Assembly (NCBI GenBank): GCA_947462685.1
Contig: CANHPL010000005.1
Span: forward strand, 39,126 to 103,125
Length of the DNA: 64,000 bases
Source of the DNA: Burkholderiaceae bacterium
GTDB lineage: Bacteria > Pseudomonadota > Gammaproteobacteria > Burkholderiales > Burkholderiaceae
Reading direction: 5' to 3'
In this document: positions 19,379 to 28,179 of the stretch, piece by piece
Position numbering within the stretch: the first letter of the stretch is position 1
How the letters are laid out: each line of letters begins with the position of its first letter
Translations under genes and position numbers: made by a program
The notes under the pieces: model-generated
Seen by the model: the letters and a program-made list of their open reading frames with translations, nothing else
What the model was told of the DNA's origin: nothing
Database searches by the model: none

Positions 19379-20275
19379 ATGAAGACAGCTTTCAATAGAC
19401 TCGCCCTTTGCACGCTAATCCTCTACCCTCTACTAGGGCAAGGTATTGACTTGCAGCCAAACGATATCGTGGCGCCATTGTCAGATAAGCGTTTTATACA
19501 AATATCCTACAGTGACACAGAAAATTCCACGTACTATAAGAATGGTTCTGTAGTAACCGCCAGACCATTTAGTAGTCCTGTAGTAAATGCGCAAAGTTTG
19601 ACACCAAGATTGATTGGCACTTATACACTGGCCAATCTTCCCGCAGTCTCTTACGTCCAAATTCCTTTTGGAAATATTCAACCAGAAGGATCGATCGCAA
19701 GTTATCCTAACAGCACCGGGATTGGTGATCTCTCACTAGCCACAGCGATTTGGCCTTATGTCAATCGAGAAAATCGCACTTATATTGGAATAGCAGGATT
19801 CCTTTCAATACCCACTGGAGGTTATTCCAACACGCAGACATTTAATGTGGGTGAAAATCGCTATAAGACTGCTTTGCAAATCGGATTACAAAAAGCAATC
19901 GTTGGAAATCTAGATGGCATGATAGCTGTCGATACCATTTGGTACGGTGGTAACAGCCAGTGTGCTGTAGCCTGTGGAGCAGCAACCAATGTTCCTTTAA
20001 CTCAAAAACCTCTAACCACCCTACAGCTTGGTCCCATCTATACCTTTAATCCAACCTTTACTGTAGGTGCATCCTACTTCTATGTCACAGGTGGGGCAAC
20101 TGAAATTAACAACGTCTACCAAAATAACGTAATTAATACCCAACGCTTTCTATTAAGTGGAATAGCCTATACAGATTTTGGGAGATTTTCATTACAGTAT
20201 GGCCGGGATATGGCAGTTGAAAACGGTTTTATCCAAACCCGATTACTAACCATTCGGTATGCGATACAGTTTTAA
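19379..20275 (+). CDS. Outer-membrane protein of the phenol-degradation MetA-like family (298 aa)
   Basis: A signal peptide (MKTAFNRLALCTLILYPLLG) is followed by a beta-rich protein with alternating aromatic and polar strands, ending in RYAIQF, a typical outer-membrane beta-barrel C-terminal Phe. NSTGIGDLSLATAIWPYV and GIAGFLSIPTGGY match the pattern of the Phenol_MetA_deg (SphA-like) family, thought to be channels for hydrophobic or aromatic compounds. The start at ATG 19379 is chosen by the signal peptide; the frame is open from 19349. It is divergent from the two-component pair. Confidence 0.78.
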   Translation: MKTAFNRLALCTLILYPLLGQGIDLQPNDIVAPLSDKRFIQISYSDTENSTYYKNGSVVTARPFSSPVVNAQSLTPRLIGTYTLANLPAVSYVQIPFGNIQPEGSIASYPNSTGIGDLSLATAIWPYVNRENRTYIGIAGFLSIPTGGYSNTQTFNVGENRYKTALQIGLQKAIVGNLDGMIAVDTIWYGGNSQCAVACGAATNVPLTQKPLTTLQLGPIYTFNPTFTVGASYFYVTGGATEINNVYQNNVINTQRFLLSGIAYTDFGRFSLQYGRDMAVENGFIQTRLLTIRYAIQF

Positions 20276-20607
20276 AAATTAACTCAGATACTATTTATCG
20301 ATGTATTACTTTGGCACAAATTCAAGCATCTAGAAAATATTCAATAAGCGTTATTCCTACAGTGATGAAACTAATGCTTAACTTTAACTGACCATGTATT
20401 GATGAAGTAGCAATTTAATGGTTAGATGTTTGAATTAATTAGTCCATCACACAAGCAATTATTAAAATCACGTCAAAAATACACTTTTGATGCAACTGAT
20501 TCTTTATTTAGTGGGATGAAATTGCCATTCAATCTACAAACCACACTCCTCCCTCTAGAACAAATCATTACAAACGGAGTCATGTCATCCCATCAGGAGA
20601 GCTCAGT
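20276..20607. other. Intergenic stretch without a supported gene
   Basis: These 330 bases between the outer-membrane gene and the small ORF contain a 65-codon open frame (20426-20623) without SD and without protein-like composition. I saw no RNA gene, repeat or strong promoter. It may carry the promoter of the 44-codon ORF. Confidence 0.4.
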
Positions 20608-20742
20608 ATGGCTTTCAACTTAATTACTACTTGTGTAAAAAATGTGCTCGACCAGACAAAACCTATATTGATGAAAGGTACTCGGGGTCATTTTGAAGCA
20701 CGTTGTATTCACAAAGCAAGCATAAGAATAGATCTTTCCTAA
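20608..20742 (+). CDS. Small ORF, 44 aa, with strong SD and its own terminator
   Basis: The frame starts MAFNLITTCVKNVL and ends HKASIRIDLS. An ideal AGGAGA (20595-20600) lies seven bases before the ATG, and a strong terminator hairpin directly follows the stop. The peptide has two cysteines (residues 9 and 33), is basic, and lacks a signal peptide or membrane segment. No family is recognised. The translation signals are the only evidence, so it could be a small protein or a fortuitous frame at the end of a longer transcript. Confidence 0.45.
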   Translation: MAFNLITTCVKNVLDQTKPILMKGTRGHFEARCIHKASIRIDLS

Positions 20743-20770
20743 AAAAAATGCCACTAGCGTGGCATTTTTT
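20743..20770. terminator. Bidirectional terminator
   Basis: AAAAAATGCCAC-TAGC-GTGGCATTTTTT: a perfect 12-bp stem with A-run and T-run on either side. It can end transcription of the small ORF (plus strand) and of the Bug gene whose stop is at 20789 (minus strand). Confidence 0.88.
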
Positions 20771-20788
20771 ATTGCTTATGAATCTGTA

Positions 20789-21778
20789 TTAACGTGGCTG
20801 ATAACCAATATCTTTCACTAACTTACCGTATCTCGCAAAGTCTTCTTTTAATGTTTTTTCAAAATACTCAGGGGGCTCATTTACTACTTCTAAGCCATAT
20901 TGCTTGAGTTGCTCCACGACTTCCGGAGAATTCATGGCCCGATTAATTTCTTGATTGAGTTTTAAAGTAATGTCTTTAGGCATTCCTACAGGTCCAGAAT
21001 AGGCAAACCAACCATTCGACGTCCAACCAGGAAGGGTTTCTGAAACAGTCGGAACTCCCGGCCACTCAGATACTTTAGACTTATTAGAAATCGCCAATAA
21101 ACGAATTGCGCCAGAGCGAACGTGTGGTGCGGGGCCGCTAACGCCATCTACGGAAGCCATCACTTGCCCGCCAATTTGGTCAGTAATGATTGCAGCAGTT
21201 CCTTTGTATGGGACATGCGTAAACGTGATACCTGCAGTTTTAGCTAAATGCTCAAATACTAAATGGGGGAAACCACCTTCACCATTGGAAGCAACCGTCA
21301 ATTTACCGGGATTGGCTTTTGCCCAATCAATCATTTGCGCAAAGGTTTTGAAGGGCGCTTGATTATTTGCCGTGATGACTTGGTAGTTATAGGTCGATAA
21401 CGCTATCGAGGTGAAATCATTGATCGGGCTGTAGGAGATATTTTTGCTGGTATGCGGCAGGACCACCATATTGCCTCCCTGTGAGGCAACAATGGTATAT
21501 CCATCTGGCTTCGACTTAGCAACATAATCCATACCAATCACGCCGGATGCCCCTGCTCTGTTTTCAACAACAATCGGTTGACCAAGACGTTCTTGTAACT
21601 TCGGCGCAATCAGTCGCGTCATAATATCCGTGGTATTTCCGGGAGGGAACGGTATGACGATCTTAATTGGCCGATTCGGATAGTTACTAGACTGTCCAAA
21701 GCTAAGTGGACAGGCAATCGCTAATGCAACGGCAATACTAGTACGAATACAATTACGCTTCTTCTCAAAATTGCTCAT
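20789..21778 (-). CDS. Bug/TctC-family periplasmic solute-binding protein (329 aa)
   Basis: Captures a carboxylated or other small solute in the periplasm; TctC-type proteins normally feed TctAB carriers. A signal peptide (ending CPLSFGQ) precedes the family motif YPNRPIKIVIPFPPG, with NTTDIMTR, GASGVIGMDYVAKSKPDGYT and THVPYKG following in order. It is the downstream gene of a pair with the CocE-type hydrolase 28 bases away, so its ligand may be related to that enzyme's substrate. No TctA or TctB gene is nearby. Confidence 0.92.
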   Translation of the reverse strand: MSNFEKKRNCIRTSIAVALAIACPLSFGQSSNYPNRPIKIVIPFPPGNTTDIMTRLIAPKLQERLGQPIVVENRAGASGVIGMDYVAKSKPDGYTIVASQGGNMVVLPHTSKNISYSPINDFTSIALSTYNYQVITANNQAPFKTFAQMIDWAKANPGKLTVASNGEGGFPHLVFEHLAKTAGITFTHVPYKGTAAIITDQIGGQVMASVDGVSGPAPHVRSGAIRLLAISNKSKVSEWPGVPTVSETLPGWTSNGWFAYSGPVGMPKDITLKLNQEINRAMNSPEVVEQLKQYGLEVVNEPPEYFEKTLKEDFARYGKLVKDIGYQPR

Positions 21779-21806
21779 GTTAATCTCCTTATATATTTAC
21801 AACGTA

Positions 21807-23552
21807 TTATTTTTTCTTCGGAATAACTGGTACAAGTAATTTTGCGGGATGCTTAGGGCCCATATGCAAAGTCACCTTACCACCAAAAATAGCAGGTGGT
21901 CGATCTTGTTCATCATCATGCACAAAGGGTCCACAACCTTTCATCGGATTTTTCATATTCGATAAAACTGCCGCGGCATCATCATGCTCATAATCGCGCC
22001 CACGAATCGATAAGGCAATGCTATATCCAACTGGCACAACAATACAGGTTGGCCAAACTTCCACATCGAGTTCATATACTTCACCGGGTTTCAGTGGTTG
22101 TTTTTCATCATGGGTATGCCATGGGCGATACGGTAAACTTTTCTTCCGATCCAGTTTACGATGAGATGCCCTTAACCAACCTTGTGCAACTGGTGTCTTA
22201 GGATCGAGTGCCCCATGGAATAAAACTTCTTTACCTTGCGGATCAAACACTCGAAAAACAGCAAAAATATCGGCATCAACAGTAGAGGATGAAATGAATA
22301 ATTTTAAAGCCATCGGTCCTGTAATTTCCACTGCTTGTTTTTGTGGTGGGAATGCAAATGTAACGCCATCGCCCATCATGTCATAGGTAATTTGTACATT
22401 TTCTTTGAGGGGCTTTTGGCTAAACGTTTTTGCGCTTGGATCTAAATGGAGATTAAACCATTGGGTCCGCTTGAGAGGCCACTCTTGCTCAGCACGTGGC
22501 TCAAACTTCTCGCCTGGACTTCTGACCAGCATGGAAACTGGTGGCGTCTTGTTCCAGCCATTCTTTTTCCCTTTAAGGAAGTAGTCAAAGAAGCGTTTCT
22601 GCAACCCTAGGCCATAGTCAGTGTAAAACGGTGCCCAATGGGATCCACCATGCACTTCTAACCATTTTTGCTTGGATTTAGATCGGACAAAACCTTCAAA
22701 GTTCCCACGCGTGTGTAAACCTTGACCACCCCAGTTTGCAGCACTTAATACGGGTATATCAACTAAATCTAGATTCGCGGTACGCTCCATATACCAATCG
22801 TTGATCATTTCATTGTCAATGACGCGTTTCCAAATATCTTCAACATTTTTCAAAAGCTCTTCGTGCGGCAAAGTCTCTGGTCCGCAAACAGTCTCGCCAG
22901 TATTGGGGTTTCTCTTGCCCCGATCTCCCACGCCGTGTTGTACGGTTTTAATTTGCATTTCCAACCAATTTTTACGGAAGGAACAGGCAATTCCACCATG
23001 ACGATTGGATTCACGATAATTATCGTTCCACCCTTCCCAGACACAAATAGCTGCTAAATGCTTTGGTTTGCTAGCGGCTGCGCGCCATTGATTACTTCCG
23101 TAGTAGGAAATACCATTCATCCCTACTTTACCATTACACCATTCTTGCTTGGCTAACCATTCAATACATAAATGAATATCTTTGGTTTCACGAGCATTAT
23201 TGTGATCCATAAAGCCTGGGGAACGACCAGCTCCTCGAGAGTCAATCCGAATACAAACATATTCGTCAGGCACCCATTTTTCTGGATCAACTACTTCCCA
23301 GTTTTGGTATTTATTGGTAGTACCACGCAAGACATCTGGATTCTCTTTTTCCATGATTTCCCAGGCAGTTTTATAACCCTCTTGAAAGGCTAAACCCTTA
23401 CCATAAGGTCCATAAGACAAAATCACTGGGAATTTACCTGCGTGTGTTGGACGAAAGATGTCAGCCCGCAAAATCAAGCCATCGTCCATTTTAATGGGCA
23501 TATCCCAATCAATGCGCATACCATCGCGTACTTCAGATTTCCAAGCTTGCAT
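21807..23552 (-). CDS. CocE/NonD-family (peptidase S15) alpha/beta hydrolase (581 aa)
   Basis: Acyl hydrolase of the X-Pro dipeptidyl-peptidase / cocaine-esterase superfamily. The N-terminal LRADIFRP and FPVILSYGPYG lead to the nucleophile elbow GMNGISYYG (Ser149). The C-terminal half has the jelly-roll region typical of the family (ADIFAVFRVFDPQGKEV, LSIRGRDYEHDD). No signal peptide is seen, so it is cytoplasmic. Length agrees with CocE-like proteins of 550-650 residues. Substrate is unknown (an ester or amide). It is paired with the Bug gene downstream. Confidence 0.9.
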   Translation of the reverse strand: MQAWKSEVRDGMRIDWDMPIKMDDGLILRADIFRPTHAGKFPVILSYGPYGKGLAFQEGYKTAWEIMEKENPDVLRGTTNKYQNWEVVDPEKWVPDEYVCIRIDSRGAGRSPGFMDHNNARETKDIHLCIEWLAKQEWCNGKVGMNGISYYGSNQWRAAASKPKHLAAICVWEGWNDNYRESNRHGGIACSFRKNWLEMQIKTVQHGVGDRGKRNPNTGETVCGPETLPHEELLKNVEDIWKRVIDNEMINDWYMERTANLDLVDIPVLSAANWGGQGLHTRGNFEGFVRSKSKQKWLEVHGGSHWAPFYTDYGLGLQKRFFDYFLKGKKNGWNKTPPVSMLVRSPGEKFEPRAEQEWPLKRTQWFNLHLDPSAKTFSQKPLKENVQITYDMMGDGVTFAFPPQKQAVEITGPMALKLFISSSTVDADIFAVFRVFDPQGKEVLFHGALDPKTPVAQGWLRASHRKLDRKKSLPYRPWHTHDEKQPLKPGEVYELDVEVWPTCIVVPVGYSIALSIRGRDYEHDDAAAVLSNMKNPMKGCGPFVHDDEQDRPPAIFGGKVTLHMGPKHPAKLLVPVIPKKK

Positions 23553-23853
23553 CTTTGTCTCCTTGATTTAATTATTTAGCTTTTTTATTTTAAATCGAAT
23601 TTTATAAATTCTCTCACTTAGGGTATATTTATTGTGAATAAATATCCTAAATAAAAATAGAATCCATTAAATATCAAAAAATTGCTTTCTGATAATGAAA
23701 ATTTTCTCTTTAGTTTGTCTTGCCCAATTCAATTCACCCAACCATCGTTTATCTTGCATGGTGAAATTCAATTACGAAAAAAACCTGATGCAACTCAGAC
23801 CTCAAGGTAGATCTTCACAACTACTTACCATCAACTAGCATCTACAACTCGCT
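23553..23853. other. Divergent intergenic region, no gene seen
   Basis: About 300 AT-rich bases between the hydrolase and a small lipoprotein gene. It must carry promoters for both directions, but no pair of boxes stands out and no hairpin or repeat is evident. Confidence 0.4.
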
Positions 23854-24072
23854 ATGAAAATATCACTTATCTTGGTTGTTCTTTGGTCTATATTCTGCAG
23901 TGCTTGCGCTACTCGAACGCCTACTCACACAACAAAACCTGCTCAAGCACCTACTCAATCACATGCACAAATGGCAGAGAATTTATCCAATGCCGTACAA
24001 CGCTGTGTGGGTATCGGGCTCACGATTGGCTCACCGCTCTATGAAACATGTGTTAAAAATAAATTAAAGTAA
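23854..24072 (+). CDS. Small lipoprotein with C-X14-C tail motif (72 aa)
   Basis: The N-terminal hydrophobic segment ends FCSACATRT, a lipobox-like site with Cys18 as probable lipidated residue, so the mature protein would be membrane-anchored. A Thr/Pro/Gln-rich linker follows. The C-terminal part, VQRCVGIGLTIGSPLYETCV, has the same C-x3-G-[LI]-x2-G-[ST]-x2-[FY]-x2-C pattern found at the C-termini of five exported proteins at 32.8-36.4 kb. Function is unknown. A terminator follows the stop. Confidence 0.65.
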   Translation: MKISLILVVLWSIFCSACATRTPTHTTKPAQAPTQSHAQMAENLSNAVQRCVGIGLTIGSPLYETCVKNKLK

Positions 24073-24083
24073 GCTCCTTAAAA

Positions 24084-24105
24084 AAGCACTCCCGCAGGAG
24101 TGCTT
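24084..24105. terminator. Hairpin between convergent genes
   Basis: AAGCACTCC-CGCA-GGAGTGCTT, a perfect 9-bp stem 11 bases after the lipoprotein stop and just before the stop of the minus-strand gene at 24107. On the minus strand five further A/T pairs adjoin it. Confidence 0.75.
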
Positions 24106-24106
24106 A

Positions 24107-24424
24107 TTAGGCTGCAAATAACAAGGTAAATATCCGGTATAGCAAAATCTCGGTTTCGGATCCCTGAAGTAATTCCTGAAAGTCCTCAGGAAGATATCGA
24201 ACTCCTTCTTTGGTAAGCTCTAATTGAAGCATTTTATTCGTTATCAGATCTTTTTCAGGATGTATCAAAATAAAACTACCCAATAGAGTGATCATCATCA
24301 ATAGTGGGTGATCTTTCATTATTCGATTCGAAGATTTCAAGAACACGTGTATTTTAGGTAAGTATTTGCGACCTAAATAATAGGTCCCGATCATGATGAA
24401 ATAGAGCAATGCAAGATTAAACAT
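24107..24424 (-). CDS. Small membrane protein (105 aa), unknown
   Basis: Two hydrophobic stretches near the N terminus (LALLYFIMIGTYYLG and LLMMITLLGSFILI) are followed by an acidic cytoplasmic-looking region (LPEDFQELLQGSETE) and a hydrophobic tail ending LFAA. No family is recognised. Composition and a clean ATG suggest a real gene, but no strong SD is present. Convergent with the lipoprotein gene. Confidence 0.5.
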   Translation of the reverse strand: MFNLALLYFIMIGTYYLGRKYLPKIHVFLKSSNRIMKDHPLLMMITLLGSFILIHPEKDLITNKMLQLELTKEGVRYLPEDFQELLQGSETEILLYRIFTLLFAA

Positions 24425-24641
24425 GGTTTTCCGTAAAAGAGTTGAACAAGCAATAATCTAACGACGTTGTTACAAAATAATAATCAGGAATTACGGATTA
24501 CTCTGTAGGTAAATTGTGAGATGGAATCTTCATCAATCGGTGTAAATTGAAGAGATATAATAAAATTTATTCAATCAACTACAGCACTAATGCTTTATTG
24601 CTCTTTTGATTCATTAACCTTTTATCCTCAAATTAATCGCT

Positions 24642-25010
24642 ATGAAACTTCTTCGTTACCTGTTGATAGGCTCGGCACTTGCCACTTTTAACATCCAAGC
24701 ACAACCCAATGAAACCATTACCAGTTGCTGTTCAAACCCACGCCATGCCAACGGTTTTTATGCGAGCGATTTGATTCCAAGAACTCAATTCAATGTAGGC
24801 TTTACAAAAGATGGTGCTCGTCTAGACTCTTCAAATGCTACTATTTATCTTGGTGTGAGTTGCGATGTCTACTCCCCACAATTTGGTTATGGCTCCTGGG
24901 GATGGGCCAACGGCGGTACCAAAGTAACTTTTGTGAAAAATGGTAGTATTGGCTTTCCGCAACAAGTACCCAGTTTTCAAGACTCTATCCTAAAAAAATG
25001 TAGCTTTTAA
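24642..25010 (+). CDS. Secreted protein of unknown family (122 aa)
   Basis: A signal peptide (MKLLRYLLIGSALATFNIQAQ) precedes a mature domain with four cysteines (TSCCSNP, GVSCDVY and KKCSF), suggesting disulfides in the periplasm. Gly/Trp-rich FGYGSWGWANGG lies in the middle. I recognise no family. It is separated by only nine bases from the next secreted-protein gene, so both are probably in one transcript. Confidence 0.6.
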   Translation: MKLLRYLLIGSALATFNIQAQPNETITSCCSNPRHANGFYASDLIPRTQFNVGFTKDGARLDSSNATIYLGVSCDVYSPQFGYGSWGWANGGTKVTFVKNGSIGFPQQVPSFQDSILKKCSF

Positions 25011-25025
25011 AAAAACATCATGTTC

Positions 25026-25544
25026 ATGAATAAATTTGTATTTATAGTTTGTATCTTGTTTACATCTAAACTTGGCTTTACTCAAGCAATCAATGATCGT
25101 TGGTTAGGTAATTGGACCTCAACACCTTATAGCTCTATCAATAACAAACGTTGGCAACTGAATGTCACACCTACTATGTTCAACAATTGTGTTTGGGTCG
25201 GAAGTGAGGCAAGAGTTGTGCCTAGATCATGTTCAGCCTATTACTACGGCAGCATTACGAAAAATGATTTAATTAATTACATGAACCAAGATATTACCCA
25301 AGTCAATAACTGGATGCGTTCTGGCATGATTCCACCTAAAGATTATCCACGCGTCCAAGCAGATCTTCTTAAAACACAAGCGATTCTTGGCAGAATTTCG
25401 AATGACACATTCCGCACAATTACAACCAAAAACTCAGTATTGGATGTGAGTATATGGATCTTAGATCTAGACTCTGTCTATGAAATCGTCTCTGGTGAAG
25501 GTGGCGCAGGATCGAACTTCCATATTATGGAGTTTCGTAAATAA
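25026..25544 (+). CDS. Secreted protein, paralogue of the one at 13882 (172 aa)
   Basis: The signal peptide (MNKFVFIVCILFTSKLGFTQ) is followed by AINDRWLGNWTS, matching AINERWLGVWQS of the product at 13882. Shared order: C-x-WV, a second Cys in CSAYYYGSITKND, helical middle with NNWMRSGMI, SNDTFRTI, and C-terminal SVYEIVSGEGGAG. The two genes are 11 kb apart and have diverged strongly. An ATG two codons earlier (25020) is also possible. Function is unknown; a periplasmic or secreted location is inferred from the signal peptide. Confidence 0.68.
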   Translation: MNKFVFIVCILFTSKLGFTQAINDRWLGNWTSTPYSSINNKRWQLNVTPTMFNNCVWVGSEARVVPRSCSAYYYGSITKNDLINYMNQDITQVNNWMRSGMIPPKDYPRVQADLLKTQAILGRISNDTFRTITTKNSVLDVSIWILDLDSVYEIVSGEGGAGSNFHIMEFRK

Positions 25545-25801
25545 TTAATTCGTGATCTTACAGGTCAAATTACCTTTTAAAGCGTTCAAAATCTCTTTCG
25601 TCTGACCCGTTAAATTATTATTCGATCACTTCTACTTGAATATTTGACAAGCTGCCTTTTTACCTAGGGATAAAAATACTCTAGATTTTCCAGATAATCT
25701 TGTGCCCAACGAAGCATCCCATCAGGATAGTTTTTACTCACTATTACTTCACGAATTTCTATTGCTTGAGATTCATACGGTTTGGCATCATCGACTCTTA
25801 A
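25545..25801 (-). other. Intergenic region with possible decayed coding fragments
   Basis: Between convergent genes. On the minus strand a start-less open frame (25664-25801) reads protein-like text ending DYLENLEYFYP, and another short frame ends at 25545 with LKGNLTCKITN. Neither has a start codon with SD. They may be remnants of a lost gene, or chance. No terminator hairpin was found. Confidence 0.2.
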
Positions 25802-27312
25802 TTACATTTCACAAGAATAGGTGTGTTCGTGCTATCTTGAAAATTTTTGCCATTAAACACTTTGACTGCATCATTTGAGGGGGTAACCACCCGCTTCATC
25901 AAGCGCAGCGTGCCACTCGCCAATTGATAATGCTCTTCGTAAGACTCACTTACATTTGAGACTGGACTGGACACAATGACATAGGTATAAGGAATGGGTT
26001 TTTGTACAGACGAGATTTTGCGTCTATAGGATTTGCCATCATCACGAATAACAAACTCATTACTTTTATTAACATTCACAATAAAGTCTTTAGTGGTCAC
26101 ACCACACTGGTTATATCTCTCTGCCCAACTTCCTTCTATCTCTTTGAGATAGGCAGATTCTGGGGAAGTAAGTTGCGGTGGCGATATTGGGGTGATGTTG
26201 GTCTGTGGTGGTTTGACAGCCGTCTCAACTGAAGAATTTGAGCCAGATCCAGATTGCCAAACGCCAATCAAAGCCAACAGTGCAAGAAGTGCACCCGCCC
26301 CCAAAATCAATGGCAATTTATTTTTATCAGAGAGTTTGCCTCCTCCAGAAGATTGTCCCCTTCCAGAGGACTGGCCTCCTTCAGTTGTCCCACTCCCAGT
26401 AGGTACTTTCGGACCTACTGGTGCTCCTCCAAAAAATGGCTCACTTTTTTCAAACATAAAACGCCATTCTTTAATACTTTGTGGACGAGCTTCCGGTCGA
26501 ACAGCCATCCCTGCATCAATCGCCTTTAATAGGTTTTCAGGATATTTTCCTGCTGCTATTTCTACGGCAGGTACTAAGGTGTCATTTAGAATTCTAGCGG
26601 AGGCCGCAACTGGTTTCACATCCGAAACGACACGATATAAAGTAGCCGCAAACCCATAAATATCCGCACTCGGTCCCTGTCTTCCTTTAGCGTCATATTG
26701 CTCAATGGATGCATACCCATCGGTTGCTAAGCTAGTGATACTGCGACTGTGACTGACATTCTCTTGTCGAGCCGCGCCAAAATCGAGCAATATGGGGCTA
26801 CCGTCTGATCGGATAAAAATATTACCTGGTTTGATATCACGGTGCAAAAAATCTTCTTGATGGATTCGCTCAAGACTATTTAAGAGGGGAAAAATAAGCG
26901 CATTAAGTTGCTCCAAACTTAAAGATCCATCGCGACGAATAATCTCATCTAGAGGCTGACCATCACAATAATCCATGACAAAGTAGGCGGTACCATTGGC
27001 TTTAAAGAAACGTTGGACACCGACAATATTCTTATCATCAAATCGTGCCAGTAATTTAGCCTCTTTTTCAAAGGCATCTAAGCCCCATCGAAAATGATCG
27101 ATATCTTCTTGTGTACCTGAGGGTCTGACGGTCCTGCCACTTTCTCGGGATGCAAACTCACGAGGATAGAACTCTTTAATCGCCACCTTGCGACCAAACA
27201 TGGTCTCTATACCTAAATAGGTAATCCCAAAACCACCCTGACCTAAAATGCTCTCAATACGATAGTCGTCTGCAAGGATAGTTCCAATAGGAAGCGCGCT
27301 TAAATTTGTCAT
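25798..27312 (-). CDS. Membrane-anchored Ser/Thr protein kinase, PknB type (504 aa)
   Basis: A Hanks-type kinase domain fills about residues 15-290. It has the Gly loop GQGGFGITYLG, Lys46 in VAIKEFYP, Glu84, catalytic HRDIKPGN (Asp159, Asn164) and DFG at 177-179, all intact, so it should be active. The activation loop is rich in Ser/Thr (SHSRSITSLATDGY). A Gly/Ser linker, one transmembrane segment (about 333-352) and a 150-residue outer region with two Cys follow; the outer part is not PASTA. Last gene of the FHA/PP2C operon and likely source of the phosphothreonines read by its FHA proteins. Confidence 0.93.
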   Translation of the reverse strand: MTNLSALPIGTILADDYRIESILGQGGFGITYLGIETMFGRKVAIKEFYPREFASRESGRTVRPSGTQEDIDHFRWGLDAFEKEAKLLARFDDKNIVGVQRFFKANGTAYFVMDYCDGQPLDEIIRRDGSLSLEQLNALIFPLLNSLERIHQEDFLHRDIKPGNIFIRSDGSPILLDFGAARQENVSHSRSITSLATDGYASIEQYDAKGRQGPSADIYGFAATLYRVVSDVKPVAASARILNDTLVPAVEIAAGKYPENLLKAIDAGMAVRPEARPQSIKEWRFMFEKSEPFFGGAPVGPKVPTGSGTTEGGQSSGRGQSSGGGKLSDKNKLPLILGAGALLALLALIGVWQSGSGSNSSVETAVKPPQTNITPISPPQLTSPESAYLKEIEGSWAERYNQCGVTTKDFIVNVNKSNEFVIRDDGKSYRRKISSVQKPIPYTYVIVSSPVSNVSESYEEHYQLASGTLRLMKRVVTPSNDAVKVFNGKNFQDSTNTPILVKCN

Positions 27313-27315
27313 ACC

Positions 27316-28179
27316 TTAAAAGTCTCCCATCGTAATATCCAAATCCACATCACCAATTAATAATTTACCGCGATCTGGGAATGGTACTGCAGAACCACTG
27401 GGTAATTTTCTGCCATTAATAATCGTACCGTTGGTCGAGTTTAAATCCTCAATCATTAACTCAGCGCCTTGCATCAAAATTTTGGCATGCAGACGTGACA
27501 CCGAATTGTCATTAATATGAAGGGCTACTGCGCCCGCATCACGCCCAATTAACAAACCATCTTGCTTCAAGCGAGCATCATTTATGTCGAAACTGAGGCG
27601 GATCTTACGGCCATCATTTGCATAAAATCCAGTTAATATCGCTTGTCTGGAGGATCTTGACGAACTATCTCTACGAGTTGTGTAAGCCGTTGAAGATCCA
27701 CCCACATCTGCTGTATAACCCGCACCTGAATTTACTGGAACAGAACTGACCATTCCCGAAGAGTACACCACCAAAGTACTCGCAATTTTATCGTGTAAAG
27801 CTTGCTTACGATTTAAAAAAGCAGCCATGATAAATCCAATGCCCAGAATCAAACTAGAAATAAATTTAGAAAAATAACGCCCAGTAGCTCGACCAAAACT
27901 GATTCGTTGACCAAACTCATCGGTCACTTTAAGACCTAATATTTTTTTACCTAATGTGGCTTGCGACTCACTCGACTCCATAATTGCAAAATAAAACCAA
28001 TTCAGAAAAAAACTGATCGACAGAACCATGCCAGATTGTGCAATCGTATTGGCAAGATCAATTGAGCTATCGTCATTTTTTAAGGACCAAATCGTACCTA
28101 ATAAAATCAACACAGTCGACAAAATAAACGTATCGATGATGTACGCCACAAACCGTATCCAAAATCCCGCATACCTCAT
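27316..28179 (-). CDS. RDD-family membrane protein with C-terminal FHA domain (287 aa)
   Basis: The N-terminal RDD domain has three to four membrane segments and the signature Arg/Asp residues in GFWIRFVAYIIDTFIL and LGKKILGLKVTDEFGQ. A Ser/Thr-rich linker (TRRDSSSRSSRQ) leads to an FHA domain with intact phosphothreonine-binding residues: LLIGRDAG, NSVSRLHAKI and LNSTNGTIING. It overlaps the upstream protease-FHA stop (ATGA) and lies three bases before the kinase gene. Its job is probably to bind a phosphorylated partner at the inner membrane. Confidence 0.9.
   Translation of the reverse strand: MRYAGFWIRFVAYIIDTFILSTVLILLGTIWSLKNDDSSIDLANTIAQSGMVLSISFFLNWFYFAIMESSESQATLGKKILGLKVTDEFGQRISFGRATGRYFSKFISSLILGIGFIMAAFLNRKQALHDKIASTLVVYSSGMVSSVPVNSGAGYTADVGGSSTAYTTRRDSSSRSSRQAILTGFYANDGRKIRLSFDINDARLKQDGLLIGRDAGAVALHINDNSVSRLHAKILMQGAELMIEDLNSTNGTIINGRKLPSGSAVPFPDRGKLLIGDVDLDITMGDF

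Noticed and set aside
20426..20623. 65-codon open frame after the outer-membrane gene
   Set aside because: No SD, unlike any protein pattern, and overlaps the SD and start of the better-supported 44-codon frame.
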